64,000 bases of DNA from Zhihengliuella halotolerans (GTDB taxonomy: Bacteria; Actinomycetota; Actinomycetes; Actinomycetales; Micrococcaceae), in NCBI RefSeq assembly GCF_004217565.1, contig NZ_SHLA01000001.1, forward strand, positions 3,038,001 to 3,102,000, read 5' to 3'. This document shows, piece by piece, positions 45,517 to 53,503 of this stretch (the stretch's first letter is position 1; every line of letters begins with the position of its first letter). Under the pieces are notes generated by a model, which was not told where the DNA came from, did not search any database, and was given only the letters and a program-made list of their open reading frames with translations. The position numbers were made by a program, and so were the translations under genes.

Positions 45517-45578
45517 CCAACGCAACGACGAGTGGCGGTCCGGAAGAGATTCCGGACCGCCACGCGTCGTTGCGTTGG
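45517..45578. repeat. 62-bp long hairpin element (29-bp arms, GAGA loop)
   Basis: Arms 45517-45545 and 45550-45578 are complementary over 29 bases with a single mismatch, joined by the loop GAGA. It starts 17 bases past the pyrophosphatase stop on the minus strand. It is far longer than needed for termination, similar in style to the 64-bp hairpin at 25894-25957, and has no T-run. Confidence 0.85.
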
Positions 45579-45594
45579 GTTCGCTAGAAGGGGA

Positions 45595-46074
45595 TCAGCC
45601 CTTGAAGCGCTCGATCGAGGCGGCGAGCTCGGCCTCGGCGGCCTCGCGGCCCTGCCAGCCCTCGGCCTTGACCCACTTGCCCGGCTCCAGGTCCTTGTAG
45701 CGGGTGAAGAAGTGCTCGATCTCCTTGATCAGCCACTCGTCGACGTCCTCGAGCTCCTTGATGTGATCGAAGCGCTTGTCGGTCGGCACGCACAGCAGCT
45801 TCGCGTCGCCGCCGCCGTCGTCCGTCATGTTGAAGACGCCGATGGGGCGGGACTCGACAACAACGCCCGGAACCAGGTCCACACCCGGGATCCACACCAT
45901 GGCGTCCAGCGGGTCGCCGTCTTCGCCGAGAGTGTCGTCGAAGTAGCCGTAGTGGGTCGGGTACTGCATCGGTGTGAAGAGCACGCGGTCCAGGCGCAGG
46001 CGGTGCGTCTCGTGGTCGATCTCGTACTTGACGCGCGATCCGGTGGGGATCTCGATGGTGACGTCGTGGCTCAA
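45595..46074 (-). CDS. ppa: Inorganic pyrophosphatase
   Basis: A 159-residue family I pyrophosphatase. Seen are EIPTGSRVKYEIDHE, YPTHYGYFDDTLGEDGDPLDAMVW (the D-x-D-P-x-D metal cluster), and LEDVDEWLIKEIEHFFTRYKDLEPGKWVKAEGW. It hydrolyses PPi to drive biosynthesis. The start is TTG at 46074, with AGGAG seven bases upstream; no ATG fits. It is divergent from the D-Ala-D-Ala carboxypeptidase gene, an arrangement widespread in this bacterial group. Confidence 0.96.
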   Translation of the reverse strand: MSHDVTIEIPTGSRVKYEIDHETHRLRLDRVLFTPMQYPTHYGYFDDTLGEDGDPLDAMVWIPGVDLVPGVVVESRPIGVFNMTDDGGGDAKLLCVPTDKRFDHIKELEDVDEWLIKEIEHFFTRYKDLEPGKWVKAEGWQGREAAEAELAASIERFKG

Positions 46075-46225
46075 AAGAGTCTCCTTGCAATGTGCGCCCG
46101 CCCTGCGAGGCCTGTCGGCACGTGCCGGTTGCGGGCACTAAGGTTTTGTACAGTGCTGTGGCAAGCGTATATTGCGCGGCCACGTCCGTCCCAGAATTCC
46201 CCGCCGACATGTGATCGAGGTCCCC

Positions 46226-47584
46226 ATGCGACGCGTCTTCGAGGCCGTCACCGCGGTCCTGTTGGTGCTGGTCGTCGCCGGTCTGCTCGCCGTCGCGCTC
46301 CTGCCGCTGGCCCCGGCCGTGTTCACGCGGACGACGCCGCTCGTCCCCCAGGCGTCCCTGCCCGCCGTGGCGCCGGCCCATGTCGAGAGCGAGGCCCCGG
46401 CGGCCGAGGCCGTGTCCCGGTCCGCGGTCGCGGACGCCGTCGAGCCGGTGCTCGCGGACGCGCCGGCCGCCGCGGGGCGGCTCTTCGGGGCGGTCGTCGA
46501 CGTCGCCACCGGCGACGTGCTCTACTCCCGCAACGGTGACGAGATCGGCGTGCCAGCCTCGAGCCTGAAGACCGTGACGGCCGCCGCCGCGCTCAGCGTG
46601 CTCGGCGAGGACTCCCGGCGGGCGACGGAGGTGTACCTGGACGGGGACGCCGTCGTGCTGGTCGGCGGCGGGGATGTCCTGCTGACCGACGAGGGGATTG
46701 AGGAGCTGGCGGCTGAGGCCGCCGAGGCCCTCGCCGAGGACGCGGACGACGACGGGCGCACGCTGCACGTGGTGCTCGACGACACGCTCTTTGCGGGCAG
46801 CACGCTGAGCCCGCACTGGGATGCGTCGCTCGTGACGAGCAACAACATCGCCCCCGTGATGCCGATCGCGATGAACGCGGCGCGCACGTCCGAGGCGAAG
46901 GCGGCGCCGCGCGCGTCCGACCCGGCGATGAGCGCGGCGCTCGCGTTCCACCGGGCGCTCGCTGCGGCGCTGGACGACACCGGCGTGGCCCTGGGTGACG
47001 ACGTCGTGCGCGGGGGCCGGGGCGCGAAAGCCGAGCCGATCGCGAACCTCGAGTCCGCGACGACCGTTGAGACGGTGCGCGTGATGACCGAGGACTCGGA
47101 GAACTACGTGGCGGAGACGCTGGGCCGGCTCGTCGCGCTCGAGTCCGGCCAGCCCGCCAGCTTCGGCGGCGTCTCGGCGGCGCTGACCGCCGCCGTCGAG
47201 AACATGGGGGTGGACACCGCCGGGCTGCGCCTCGTCGACGCGTCCGGCCTCGCCGCCGCCAACCGGATCTCCCCGGAACAGCTGGCCGGAGTCCTCGCCG
47301 CCGCGTCCGTGTCCGGCAGCCGCGACCTGCGCGAGGTGTCCTACATGCTGCCGATCGCCGGAGCCACCGGCACGCTGTCGGAACGGCTGGATTCGGACGC
47401 GACGCGCGGGAAGGTCCGGGCCAAGACGGGGACTCTCGCCGGCGTCGTGACGCTGACTGGATACGTCGTCACGGACGGCGGACGGTTGCTGACCTTCTCC
47501 TTCTTCGCAGAGGATGTGCCCGGAGCGCTGGGGGACTCGCGTGACGTGCTCGACGCGGCGGCCGCCGAACTGGCGGGGCTGTAG
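46226..47584 (+). CDS. dacB: D-alanyl-D-alanine carboxypeptidase/endopeptidase (PBP4 type)
   Basis: A 452-residue class C low-molecular-weight penicillin-binding protein. An N-terminal signal anchor (AVTAVLLVLVVAGLLAVALLPLA) is followed by the catalytic motifs SxxK (SSLK, residues 112-115), SxN (DSENYVAETL) and KTG (AKTGTLAGVVTL). It trims or cleaves peptidoglycan cross-links outside the membrane. GAGG lies before the ATG at 46226; a GTG 15 bases upstream is also in frame. First of four genes before hpt on this strand. Confidence 0.92.
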   Translation: MRRVFEAVTAVLLVLVVAGLLAVALLPLAPAVFTRTTPLVPQASLPAVAPAHVESEAPAAEAVSRSAVADAVEPVLADAPAAAGRLFGAVVDVATGDVLYSRNGDEIGVPASSLKTVTAAAALSVLGEDSRRATEVYLDGDAVVLVGGGDVLLTDEGIEELAAEAAEALAEDADDDGRTLHVVLDDTLFAGSTLSPHWDASLVTSNNIAPVMPIAMNAARTSEAKAAPRASDPAMSAALAFHRALAAALDDTGVALGDDVVRGGRGAKAEPIANLESATTVETVRVMTEDSENYVAETLGRLVALESGQPASFGGVSAALTAAVENMGVDTAGLRLVDASGLAAANRISPEQLAGVLAAASVSGSRDLREVSYMLPIAGATGTLSERLDSDATRGKVRAKTGTLAGVVTLTGYVVTDGGRLLTFSFFAEDVPGALGDSRDVLDAAAAELAGL

Positions 47585-47756
47585 GGACGCCGCGAATCGA
47601 CGAGCCGGACGGTGCGAACCTACGGGCAAAGCACTCGAAACTGCGAGCAGACTGCTACGAATGGACGAGCGCGGAACCGCTCTGTGCGCAATCCGGTCCT
47701 GGTATCAGTGGCCGGAGCGCCGGGTAATTCGCAGCGGTTCGTGATTCGATAGGCGC

Positions 47757-48857
47757 ATGGACACTTCGCAGGCACCCGCCCGGCAGCCCGACGGTGATCC
47801 GGCCGTCGCACCCGCCCGGCTGATCGACTTCGAGCTCGCCGCCAAGACCGCCGCGACCCTCAGCACGCCCGGGCCGCGTCTCACCGGTGCCGAAGTGCAG
47901 GCCGTCGTCGCGGACCTGCGCGCGCACGCCGAAGCGTCCGTCGCCCACGTGCATGAGATCTCCGGACTCGAGGCCGCCCGCGACCTCCGCGATTCCGAAG
48001 TCTTGATCGTCGACCGCACCAGCTGGGCGCGCGCCAACGTGCACAGCTTCGAAGCCATGATCGACGCGCCCCTGCGCGCCGCCGCCGCCAAACACGCCGA
48101 CAAGATCTCCGGTGCCGCGGGCGAGGTCGGCTCCCGCGTGACCGGCGCCGAGATGGGGGCGATCCTCGCGTTCCTGGGCTCCAAGGTGCTCGGCCAGTAC
48201 GACCCGTTCGCGCCCCTGAAGCGCCCGCACATCCCCGCCGCGGGCCGCCTGTTGCTCGTCGCGCCGAACATCGTCGAGGTCGAGCGCGAACTCGGCGTCG
48301 ACCCGACCGACTTCCGCCTCTGGGTGTGCCTGCACGAGCAGACGCACCGCGTGCAGTTCGCCGCCGCACCCTGGCTGCGCGACCACCTGCTCGAGGCCAT
48401 CGCCGAACTCGTCACGGGCATGCTCTCCAAGGCGGACTCCCTCAGCGACCGCATTTCGCAGCTGCTCAGCGAGAAGACGTCGCTCTCCTCCCTGTTGCAG
48501 GACGACCACGACAAGGAGATCATGAGCCGCCTGACGGCCGTGATGAGCCTGCTCGAGGGCCACGCGAACGTGGTCATGGACGGCGTCGACGCCTCGATCG
48601 TTCCGACCGTGAAGACCATCCGCCAGCGCTTCGCCGCGCGCGGCTCCGATCGCGGGCCGATCGAGAACTGGCTGCGGAAGCTCCTCGGCCTCGACGCCAA
48701 GATGCGGCAGTACGCGGACGGGCAGCGCTTCGTCTCCGCGGTCGTGAAGGAGGTCGGGCTCGAGGGCTTCAACCGGGTCTGGGAGCGTCCCGAGCACCTG
48801 CCGAGTGAGCACGAGCTGCACCACCCGCACGAGTGGGTCGAGCGCATGGGCGCCTGA
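47757..48857 (+). CDS. Zinc-dependent metallopeptidase-like protein (DUF2342)
   Basis: A 366-residue protein of the DUF2342 zincin_2 family. The zinc motif HEQTH is at residues 193-197, in a WVCLHEQTHRVQFAAAPWLRDHLL context. The C-terminal part has EGHANVVMDGVDASIVPT, supplying the third ligand region. In actinobacteria this gene is nearly always between a PBP and tilS, as here. Physiological substrate unknown. Its TGA stop abuts the tilS ATG with no gap. Confidence 0.9.
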   Translation: MDTSQAPARQPDGDPAVAPARLIDFELAAKTAATLSTPGPRLTGAEVQAVVADLRAHAEASVAHVHEISGLEAARDLRDSEVLIVDRTSWARANVHSFEAMIDAPLRAAAAKHADKISGAAGEVGSRVTGAEMGAILAFLGSKVLGQYDPFAPLKRPHIPAAGRLLLVAPNIVEVERELGVDPTDFRLWVCLHEQTHRVQFAAAPWLRDHLLEAIAELVTGMLSKADSLSDRISQLLSEKTSLSSLLQDDHDKEIMSRLTAVMSLLEGHANVVMDGVDASIVPTVKTIRQRFAARGSDRGPIENWLRKLLGLDAKMRQYADGQRFVSAVVKEVGLEGFNRVWERPEHLPSEHELHHPHEWVERMGA

Positions 48858-49997
48858 ATGGGCGGCCGACTCCCGCCCCAGCTCGCCGCCGCGCGCCGCG
48901 CGGTCCTCGCCGCCGTGTCCGCGTGGCGCGACGCCGGCTTCCCCGGTGCCTCCGTCGCGTCCCGGTACGACGACGCCGCCGCCGACGCGCCCGCACCCGA
49001 GTCCTCGCCGCACGTGCTGCTCGCCGTGAGCGGGGGAGCGGATTCGATGGCGCTGGCCGCGACCGCCGCGTTCCTGGTCCACGCGTCCCACTTCGGCGCC
49101 TCGGCCGTGCTCGTCGATCACGGTCTGCAGCCCGGCAGCGCCGACGCGGTCGCGGCCGCCGCGGAACGGGTGCGTGCGATGGGGCTGTCCGCCGTCGTCG
49201 TGCGCGCGAGCGTCCCGGAGCCCGGCACTGAGGAGCAGGCGCGGCACGCCCGCTACCGCGAGCTCGAGGCTGCAGCGGCGGAGATCGAGGCCGAGACCGG
49301 CCGGCCCGTGGCCATTCTGACCGGGCACACCCTCTCCGACCAGGCCGAACAGGTGCTGCTGGGCCTGGCCCGCGGGTCCGGGACCCGATCGGTGGCCGGA
49401 ATCCCGGCCGCCCGGGGGCGCGTGCTGAGGCCGTTCCTCGGCGTGAGCGGTGCAGGGTCGCGCGCCGAGGGCCTGTGGCGGGCGGACACTGAATTCGTGT
49501 GCGCCCACGAGTCAATCGAGGTCTGGGACGACCCCACCAACGCCGAGCGCGACGCGCTGCGCAACCGCGTCCGGCTCGATGTGCTGCCAGCACTCGAAGA
49601 GCATCTGGGCCCGGGGTTCGCGGCCTCGCTCGCGCGGACGGCCGGCCTGGCCGCGGCGGACGCTGATCACCTCGACGCGCTGGCGGGGGAAGCGTACGCG
49701 GGCGCCGTCGTGCGGGACGGGCCCGGCGTCGTCGTGCTCGACCTCGCCTCCGTGCGCGCGCTGCCCGCGGCCCTGGGACGGCGCGTGCTGCGCAGTGCGG
49801 CGCAGGCCGCCGGGGGCGAGGCCCCGACGTACGAGCGAACGCTCGCGCTCGAGCGGCTCGTCGCCGGCGCCGGGTCGGCCGGGCCGGTGCAGCTGGCCGG
49901 TCATGTCGTGGCCCGGAGGCTGCGCGACGGGCGCGGCCATGGGCACGCCGGACCAATTCTGCTGGTGCAGGCGGCGCGGGGAATCATCGAGGGGTAA
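48858..49997 (+). CDS. tilS: tRNA(Ile)-lysidine synthetase
   Basis: A 379-residue N-type ATP pyrophosphatase that converts cytidine-34 of tRNA-Ile2 to lysidine. The PP-loop VSGGADSM (about residues 57-64) is present. LVDHGLQPGSADAV, TGHTLSDQAEQVLLGLARGSGTRSVAGIPAARGRVLRPFL and WDDPTNAERDALRNRVRLDVLPALEEHLGPGF follow in the expected order. It is typical of shorter actinobacterial TilS, lacking an obvious separate C-terminal domain beyond residue 330. Essential. Confidence 0.95.
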   Translation: MGGRLPPQLAAARRAVLAAVSAWRDAGFPGASVASRYDDAAADAPAPESSPHVLLAVSGGADSMALAATAAFLVHASHFGASAVLVDHGLQPGSADAVAAAAERVRAMGLSAVVVRASVPEPGTEEQARHARYRELEAAAAEIEAETGRPVAILTGHTLSDQAEQVLLGLARGSGTRSVAGIPAARGRVLRPFLGVSGAGSRAEGLWRADTEFVCAHESIEVWDDPTNAERDALRNRVRLDVLPALEEHLGPGFAASLARTAGLAAADADHLDALAGEAYAGAVVRDGPGVVVLDLASVRALPAALGRRVLRSAAQAAGGEAPTYERTLALERLVAGAGSAGPVQLAGHVVARRLRDGRGHGHAGPILLVQAARGIIEG

Positions 49998-50069
49998 CCT
50001 AGGTGCTGTAGCCGTCAACCGCGCCCCACGTGACCGGCGCGGACACCCGAGACTTCAGGAGCCCCTTTC

Positions 50070-50621
50070 GTGGATTCGAACGACGTCAGCGCCGATCTGG
50101 CACACGTGCTCTACACCAAGGAACAGATTCAGGAAAAGATCACCGAGCTGGCCGCCCAGATCGACAAGGACTACGAGGGCCGGGACATCCTGCTCGTCGG
50201 CGTCCTCAAGGGTGCGTGCATGGTCATGGCCGACCTCTCCCGCGCACTGCACTCGCACGTGACGATGGACTGGATGGCCGTCTCCTCCTACGGTTCGGGT
50301 ACCACCAGCTCCGGTGTGGTCCGCATCCTCAAGGACCTCGACTCCGACCTCATGGGCAAGCACGTGCTGATCGCCGAGGACATCATCGATTCCGGCCTGA
50401 CGCTGTCCTGGCTCAAGTCCAACCTGCAGTCCCGCGGGCCGGCTTCGGTCGAGGTCTGCGCGATGCTGCGCAAGCCGGATGCCGCCAAGGTGAATCTGGA
50501 CGTGAAGTACGTGGGATACGACATCCCCAACGAGTTCGTGGTCGGCTACGGTCTGGACGTCGCGGAGAAGTTCCGCAACCTGGACTGCGTGGCGACGATC
50601 GCCCCGCACGTCTACCAGTAA
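50070..50621 (+). CDS. hpt: Hypoxanthine phosphoribosyltransferase
   Basis: A 183-residue purine-salvage enzyme. VGVLKGACMVMADLSRAL, MDWMAVSSYGSGTTSSGVVRILKDLD, and the PRPP loop VLIAEDIIDSGLTLSWL mark all active-site regions. The start is GTG at 50070 with CAGGAG upstream. In many related genomes ftsH follows at once; here a terminator and a DUF2975/XRE pair follow instead, a local break in conserved order. Confidence 0.96.
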   Translation: MDSNDVSADLAHVLYTKEQIQEKITELAAQIDKDYEGRDILLVGVLKGACMVMADLSRALHSHVTMDWMAVSSYGSGTTSSGVVRILKDLDSDLMGKHVLIAEDIIDSGLTLSWLKSNLQSRGPASVEVCAMLRKPDAAKVNLDVKYVGYDIPNEFVVGYGLDVAEKFRNLDCVATIAPHVYQ

Positions 50622-50631
50622 CACCGCGCTG

Positions 50632-50661
50632 AGGCCCGGTCCCGGAAGGGGCCGGGCCTTT
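50632..50661 (+). terminator. Intrinsic terminator after hpt
   Basis: AGGCCCGGTCCC (50632-50643) and GGGGCCGGGCCT (50648-50659) form a 12-base stem with one G-T pair and a GGAA loop, followed by a short T-run. It begins 11 bases after the hpt stop. Confidence 0.85.
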
Positions 50662-50698
50662 CGCGTGAGCGGCCGCCCGTGCCGCGACCCTAGCCACG

Positions 50699-50732
50699 AT
50701 CTATTGACTTTCGATAGATGGTGATCGAGAAT
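50699..50732 (+). promoter_or_regulatory. Promoter with ATCTAT/ATAGAT palindrome before the DUF2975 gene
   Basis: TTGACT (50704-50709) and GAGAAT (50727-50732) are separated by 17 bases. An inverted repeat, ATCTAT (50699-50704) / ATAGAT (50714-50719), surrounds the -35. The ATG at 50740 is eight bases past the -10, so the transcript could start at the ATG itself. The XRE regulator encoded second in the operon is the obvious candidate to bind the palindrome. Confidence 0.6.
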
Positions 50733-50739
50733 CGTTTGC

Positions 50740-51222
50740 ATGCATCAGGTTGATCGAATCGTCACACCCCTACGCGTGCTTCTGGCCCTGCTGTTCGCCG
50801 GCCTGCTGGGTGTGCAGGGGCTCATGGTGGCGGTCTTCCTGCACGAGGCCGCCGACAACGACGGCGCGCTGCCCGTCCCCGTGCTCGTGATCCTCGGCGC
50901 CGTCTGCCTCCAAGTGATCGCCTACTTCACGTGGCGGCTGCTGACGATGGTTCGCGCGGGCAGCATCTTCACCGAAAACGCCTTCCGTTGGGTCGACGGC
51001 ATCTTGTGGACGCTCGGCTCGGGGCTCGTGCTGTGGTGGGGCTTCGCCGGCGTAGTCGGCTTCTCGGCAAGATTCTCCGATGCCGACATCCCGCCGGGCG
51101 TAGTGCTGATGCTCGGAATCCTCGGCCTCGCGGGGGTCGTCGTGCTCTTGCTCGTCGTCGTGATGCGCGCGCTGCTGCGTCAGGCGACGTCGCTGCGGGC
51201 CGAGATGGAAGGGGTCATCTGA
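50740..51222 (+). CDS. DUF2975 membrane protein
   Basis: A 160-residue protein with four transmembrane helices and short loops: LRVLLALLFAGLLGVQGLMVAVF, VLVILGAVCLQVIAYFTWRLL, ILWTLGSGLVLWWGFAGVVGF and VVLMLGILGLAGVVVLLLVVVM. AGSIFTENAFRWVDGILW, with GSIF, is the DUF2975 signature. It is partnered with a one-domain XRE regulator through an overlapping stop and start (TGATG), the standard pairing for this family. Function unknown. Confidence 0.85.
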   Translation: MHQVDRIVTPLRVLLALLFAGLLGVQGLMVAVFLHEAADNDGALPVPVLVILGAVCLQVIAYFTWRLLTMVRAGSIFTENAFRWVDGILWTLGSGLVLWWGFAGVVGFSARFSDADIPPGVVLMLGILGLAGVVVLLLVVVMRALLRQATSLRAEMEGVI

Positions 51223-51431
51223 TGGCCATTGTCGTGCGGATAGACGTCGAGCTGGCGAAGGCCAAAATGAGCGTGGGCGAATTCGCGGAGCGGGTCGGGC
51301 TGACTCCTGCCAACGTGGCCGTTCTGAAGAACGGCCGTGCCAAAGCCATCAGGTTCAGTACGTTGGAGGCTATTTGTCGGGTGCTGGGCTGCCAGCCCGG
51401 TGACATTCTGGAGTGGGTCGAGGACGAATAG
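51222..51431 (+). CDS. XRE-family (YozG-like) helix-turn-helix regulator
   Basis: A 69-residue single HTH protein: LAKAKMSVGEFAERVGLTPANVAVLKNGRAKAIRFSTLEAICRVLGCQPGDILEWV. It is the usual companion of DUF2975 proteins and probably represses their shared promoter. The stop of the upstream gene overlaps its ATG. A clear terminator follows at 51435-51468. Confidence 0.9.
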   Translation: MAIVVRIDVELAKAKMSVGEFAERVGLTPANVAVLKNGRAKAIRFSTLEAICRVLGCQPGDILEWVEDE

Positions 51432-51434
51432 CAG

Positions 51435-51468
51435 CGGAGGCGGAGTGGAAGAACCCACTCCGCCTCCG
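51435..51468. terminator. Intrinsic terminator shared by convergent units
   Basis: CGGAGGCGGAGTGG (51435-51448) and its perfect complement (51455-51468) form a 14-base stem with a six-base loop. It lies four bases past the XRE stop and 40 from the end of the CsbD gene, so it can act in both directions. Confidence 0.85.
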
Positions 51469-51507
51469 TCGTGTCACCGGTTCGGTCGGCTCTAGCGAGC
51501 CGGTCGC

Positions 51508-51693
51508 TTACTTGTCGAAGGCGTCCTTCACGGCGTCCTTGACGTTCTCGCCGGCCTGTTTCGCCTTTGCGGCGGCCTGATCGGCGTGGCCCTCGGCCTG
51601 CAAGCGCTCGTTGTCCGTGAGCTTGCCGGCGGCCTCCTTGGCCTTGCCGGTGGCTTCCTGAGCTTTGTTGCCGATCTTGTCTCCGAGTCCCAT
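51508..51693 (-). CDS. CsbD-family stress protein
   Basis: A 61-residue, highly charged alpha-helical protein: MGLGDKIGNKAQEATGKAKEAAGKLTDNERLQAEGHADQ and a lysine/alanine-rich rest. CsbD proteins are general-stress induced; molecular role unknown. GGAG precedes the ATG at 51693. It is the last gene of the ECF sigma/Asp23 run on the minus strand, 68 bases after the AmaP-like gene, and may have its own promoter. Confidence 0.93.
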   Translation of the reverse strand: MGLGDKIGNKAQEATGKAKEAAGKLTDNERLQAEGHADQAAAKAKQAGENVKDAVKDAFDK

Positions 51694-51761
51694 GGTGGTC
51701 TCCTTCGTGTTGTTGTTGTTACGGCACCCGGTTCGTCCCGTGTGCACGATCAAGTGGTCTG

Positions 51762-52406
51762 TCAGCTGCTTCGAGGTGCGGTTCCAGCCGCTGGCTGGAG
51801 TCCGGTCCTGACGCCGGAGGCATTGCGGGCCACCGAGTAGTGGATCGCCAGGTGTTCGAGGGGCCGTCCCAGAGATCGCGCCGCATCAGCTGCCACTCCG
51901 GTCTCCAGCGCCTCCGTGAGCTCGCCGAGGCGTGCGGCCGGGTCCGCTTCGATGTGCAGCAAGAGATTCGGCGCTCCTGCACTCCCGCGCAGCACGGCGC
52001 GGGCAGAGCTGACCCGCGGCAGTGCCTCAGCAGCGTCGGCTACAGCTGATTCGAGGACTTTCGGGTCCATCGTCGTGGCCCCAGCTGCGGGGTCATCCGT
52101 GAATCGCAGAGTGCCTGCCCGGCCGGAGCGGGGGAGCTGACGCAGGAGCCAGGCGATGCCGAGTACAGCCAGCACGATTCCCAGGCCGATCACGACGGCG
52201 GGGCTCCACGCGAGCTCCAACAGGTCCGGCGCCCCTTCAGCGATCCTCGCCTCCGGATCGGCCGTGATACCCCCAGCCCACGACGGCGTCGCGACCTCCA
52301 CGGTGCGACCCAACCACGGCCACAACGCCCAGAGCCCGCCGATCAGGAGCATGAGCCCCACGACGAAGAGCACCGTCCGGTTCAACCCTGCTGGGAAGGT
52401 CCTCAT
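51762..52406 (-). CDS. AmaP-like alkaline-shock membrane anchor
   Basis: A 214-residue protein with two transmembrane helices (VLFVVGLMLLIGGLWALWPWLG; AWSPAVVIGLGIVLAVLGIAWLL) and a soluble C-terminus of about 110 residues. The C-terminus has alternating strands (SSARAVLRGSAGAPNLLLHIEAD; AIHYSVARNASG) similar to the alkaline-shock (Asp23-like) sensor fold. AmaP anchors Asp23 to the membrane in staphylococci. It overlaps its upstream neighbour as ATGA. Assignment to AmaP is by context and topology rather than exact motif. Confidence 0.7.
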   Translation of the reverse strand: MRTFPAGLNRTVLFVVGLMLLIGGLWALWPWLGRTVEVATPSWAGGITADPEARIAEGAPDLLELAWSPAVVIGLGIVLAVLGIAWLLRQLPRSGRAGTLRFTDDPAAGATTMDPKVLESAVADAAEALPRVSSARAVLRGSAGAPNLLLHIEADPAARLGELTEALETGVAADAARSLGRPLEHLAIHYSVARNASGVRTGLQPAAGTAPRSS

Positions 52407-52939
52407 GAGGAACTCACCATCCTGACTGTGGTGCGCGGGACGCTGCCGTCCAACGCGGAGCGAAGGACGTTTTCGGAGGCAGCGGAAACCGCGGTGGATA
52501 GATCGCTGTGGTCGCGCAACGGAGTGCGGGCAACCACGCTGACTTTGTGGCCTCGGACGCGGGCCCGGCACGTGCTTACTCCGTCGATACCGCCGACCCG
52601 GTGTTCAACCATGCGTTCGATTCCGCGCCGCGTGACCACCGCTTCGACGCTCTCGGCGCTGCGTGCCGGACGGCTCGACGGCCTGCCGGGCAGAACCGCG
52701 CACAACAACAGCACTAGACCGATGACTGCGGCGGCGGCACCACCAGCAGCGACCAGCGGTGCACCCCAGGCCTGTGCCCCGAACTCGGCGATCGCGGTCG
52801 CTGCGCCAGGCCAGGTGCCGTTGCTCAAACGCAGAACGGCCAACGTGACCAGGCCCGCACCAGCGGCGGCAATGACGAGTGCGACGATCGTTGCCGGCGT
52901 GACACGTGCCGGCCGGCGGCTCAGCGAGTGGTTGCTCAT
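52403..52939 (-). CDS. DUF6286-like alkaline-shock membrane protein
   Basis: A 178-residue protein with two transmembrane helices near the N-terminus (ATIVALVIAAAGAGLVTLAVLRL; VAAGGAAAAVIGLVLLLCAVL). A C-terminal soluble domain (VVTRRGIERMVEHRVGGIDGVSTCRARVRGHKVSVVARTPL) has the beta-alpha-beta look of Asp23 relatives. It overlaps the genes on both sides by four bases (ATGA). It is probably a second anchor or scaffold for the Asp23 proteins; function not shown. Confidence 0.7.
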   Translation of the reverse strand: MSNHSLSRRPARVTPATIVALVIAAAGAGLVTLAVLRLSNGTWPGAATAIAEFGAQAWGAPLVAAGGAAAAVIGLVLLLCAVLPGRPSSRPARSAESVEAVVTRRGIERMVEHRVGGIDGVSTCRARVRGHKVSVVARTPLRDHSDLSTAVSAASENVLRSALDGSVPRTTVRMVSSS

Positions 52940-53316
52940 AGGACCCTCCTGACCGGTGGTGCGGATTCGAACCAGTCCACCCGGATGTCGACGGGCGATG
53001 CCGTCACTCCGGCGAAACGCTGGACATCCTCCACGATCGTGCGACGGACTTCCTCGGTGGTCGCCCGGATGTCGGCGGGAAACCGCAACCCGATTCGGAC
53101 GTCCAGCGCGGCGGACGTGCCCGCCAAGGTCGCGGAAACGGGTGGCAGCGAGTCGAAGTCGTTGCTGGCGCCCACACCGAGGACGCCGCCGCTCCGGGCT
53201 CCGACCGCGGGGTGGGACGCTGCGGACTTGGCCGCGATCCGGCTGACCACCCGTTCGTTGATGGTCAGCCGGCCGCGATCTGCGGGCGCCAGCTGGCTGC
53301 TGTGGTTCCCGGCCAT
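52936..53316 (-). CDS. Asp23/Gls24-like protein (short)
   Basis: A 126-residue soluble protein. The N-terminal DRGRLTINERVVSRIAAKSAASHPAVGAR is typical of the Asp23 family, followed by LDVRIGLRFPADIRATTEEVRRTIVEDVQRFAGVTASPVDIRVDWF, the conserved C-terminal helix-strand. The ATG at 53316 lies one base after the stop of the DUF2273-type gene, which supports that start. Third Asp23-like member of the operon in transcription order after the canonical Asp23. Confidence 0.8.
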   Translation of the reverse strand: MAGNHSSQLAPADRGRLTINERVVSRIAAKSAASHPAVGARSGGVLGVGASNDFDSLPPVSATLAGTSAALDVRIGLRFPADIRATTEEVRRTIVEDVQRFAGVTASPVDIRVDWFESAPPVRRVL

Positions 53317-53317
53317 G

Positions 53318-53500
53318 TCAGCGCCGGCCTTGGAGACGGCCTGCCCAGTCCACGATGTCGACACGCCCGTCGAGGACACGGCCGATCCCGAAGGCGACCG
53401 CCGCGACGACGGCGACCAGCAGCATGCGCCAGAACCCGCCGAAGGCCCAGACCGTGCCGAGGACGAGCCCGACGACGATGCAGAAGCGTGCGCTCGTCAT
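53318..53500 (-). CDS. DUF2273-type small membrane protein
   Basis: A 60-residue protein with two closely spaced hydrophobic stretches (FCIVVGLVLGTVWAFGGFWRMLLVAVVAAVAFGIGRVL) and a short basic tail. Size and placement next to Asp23 match DUF2273, seen with asp23 in Firmicutes and actinobacteria. It starts three bases after the canonical Asp23 stop. It is likely a membrane partner. Confidence 0.8.
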   Translation of the reverse strand: MTSARFCIVVGLVLGTVWAFGGFWRMLLVAVVAAVAFGIGRVLDGRVDIVDWAGRLQGRR

Positions 53501-53503
53501 GGC

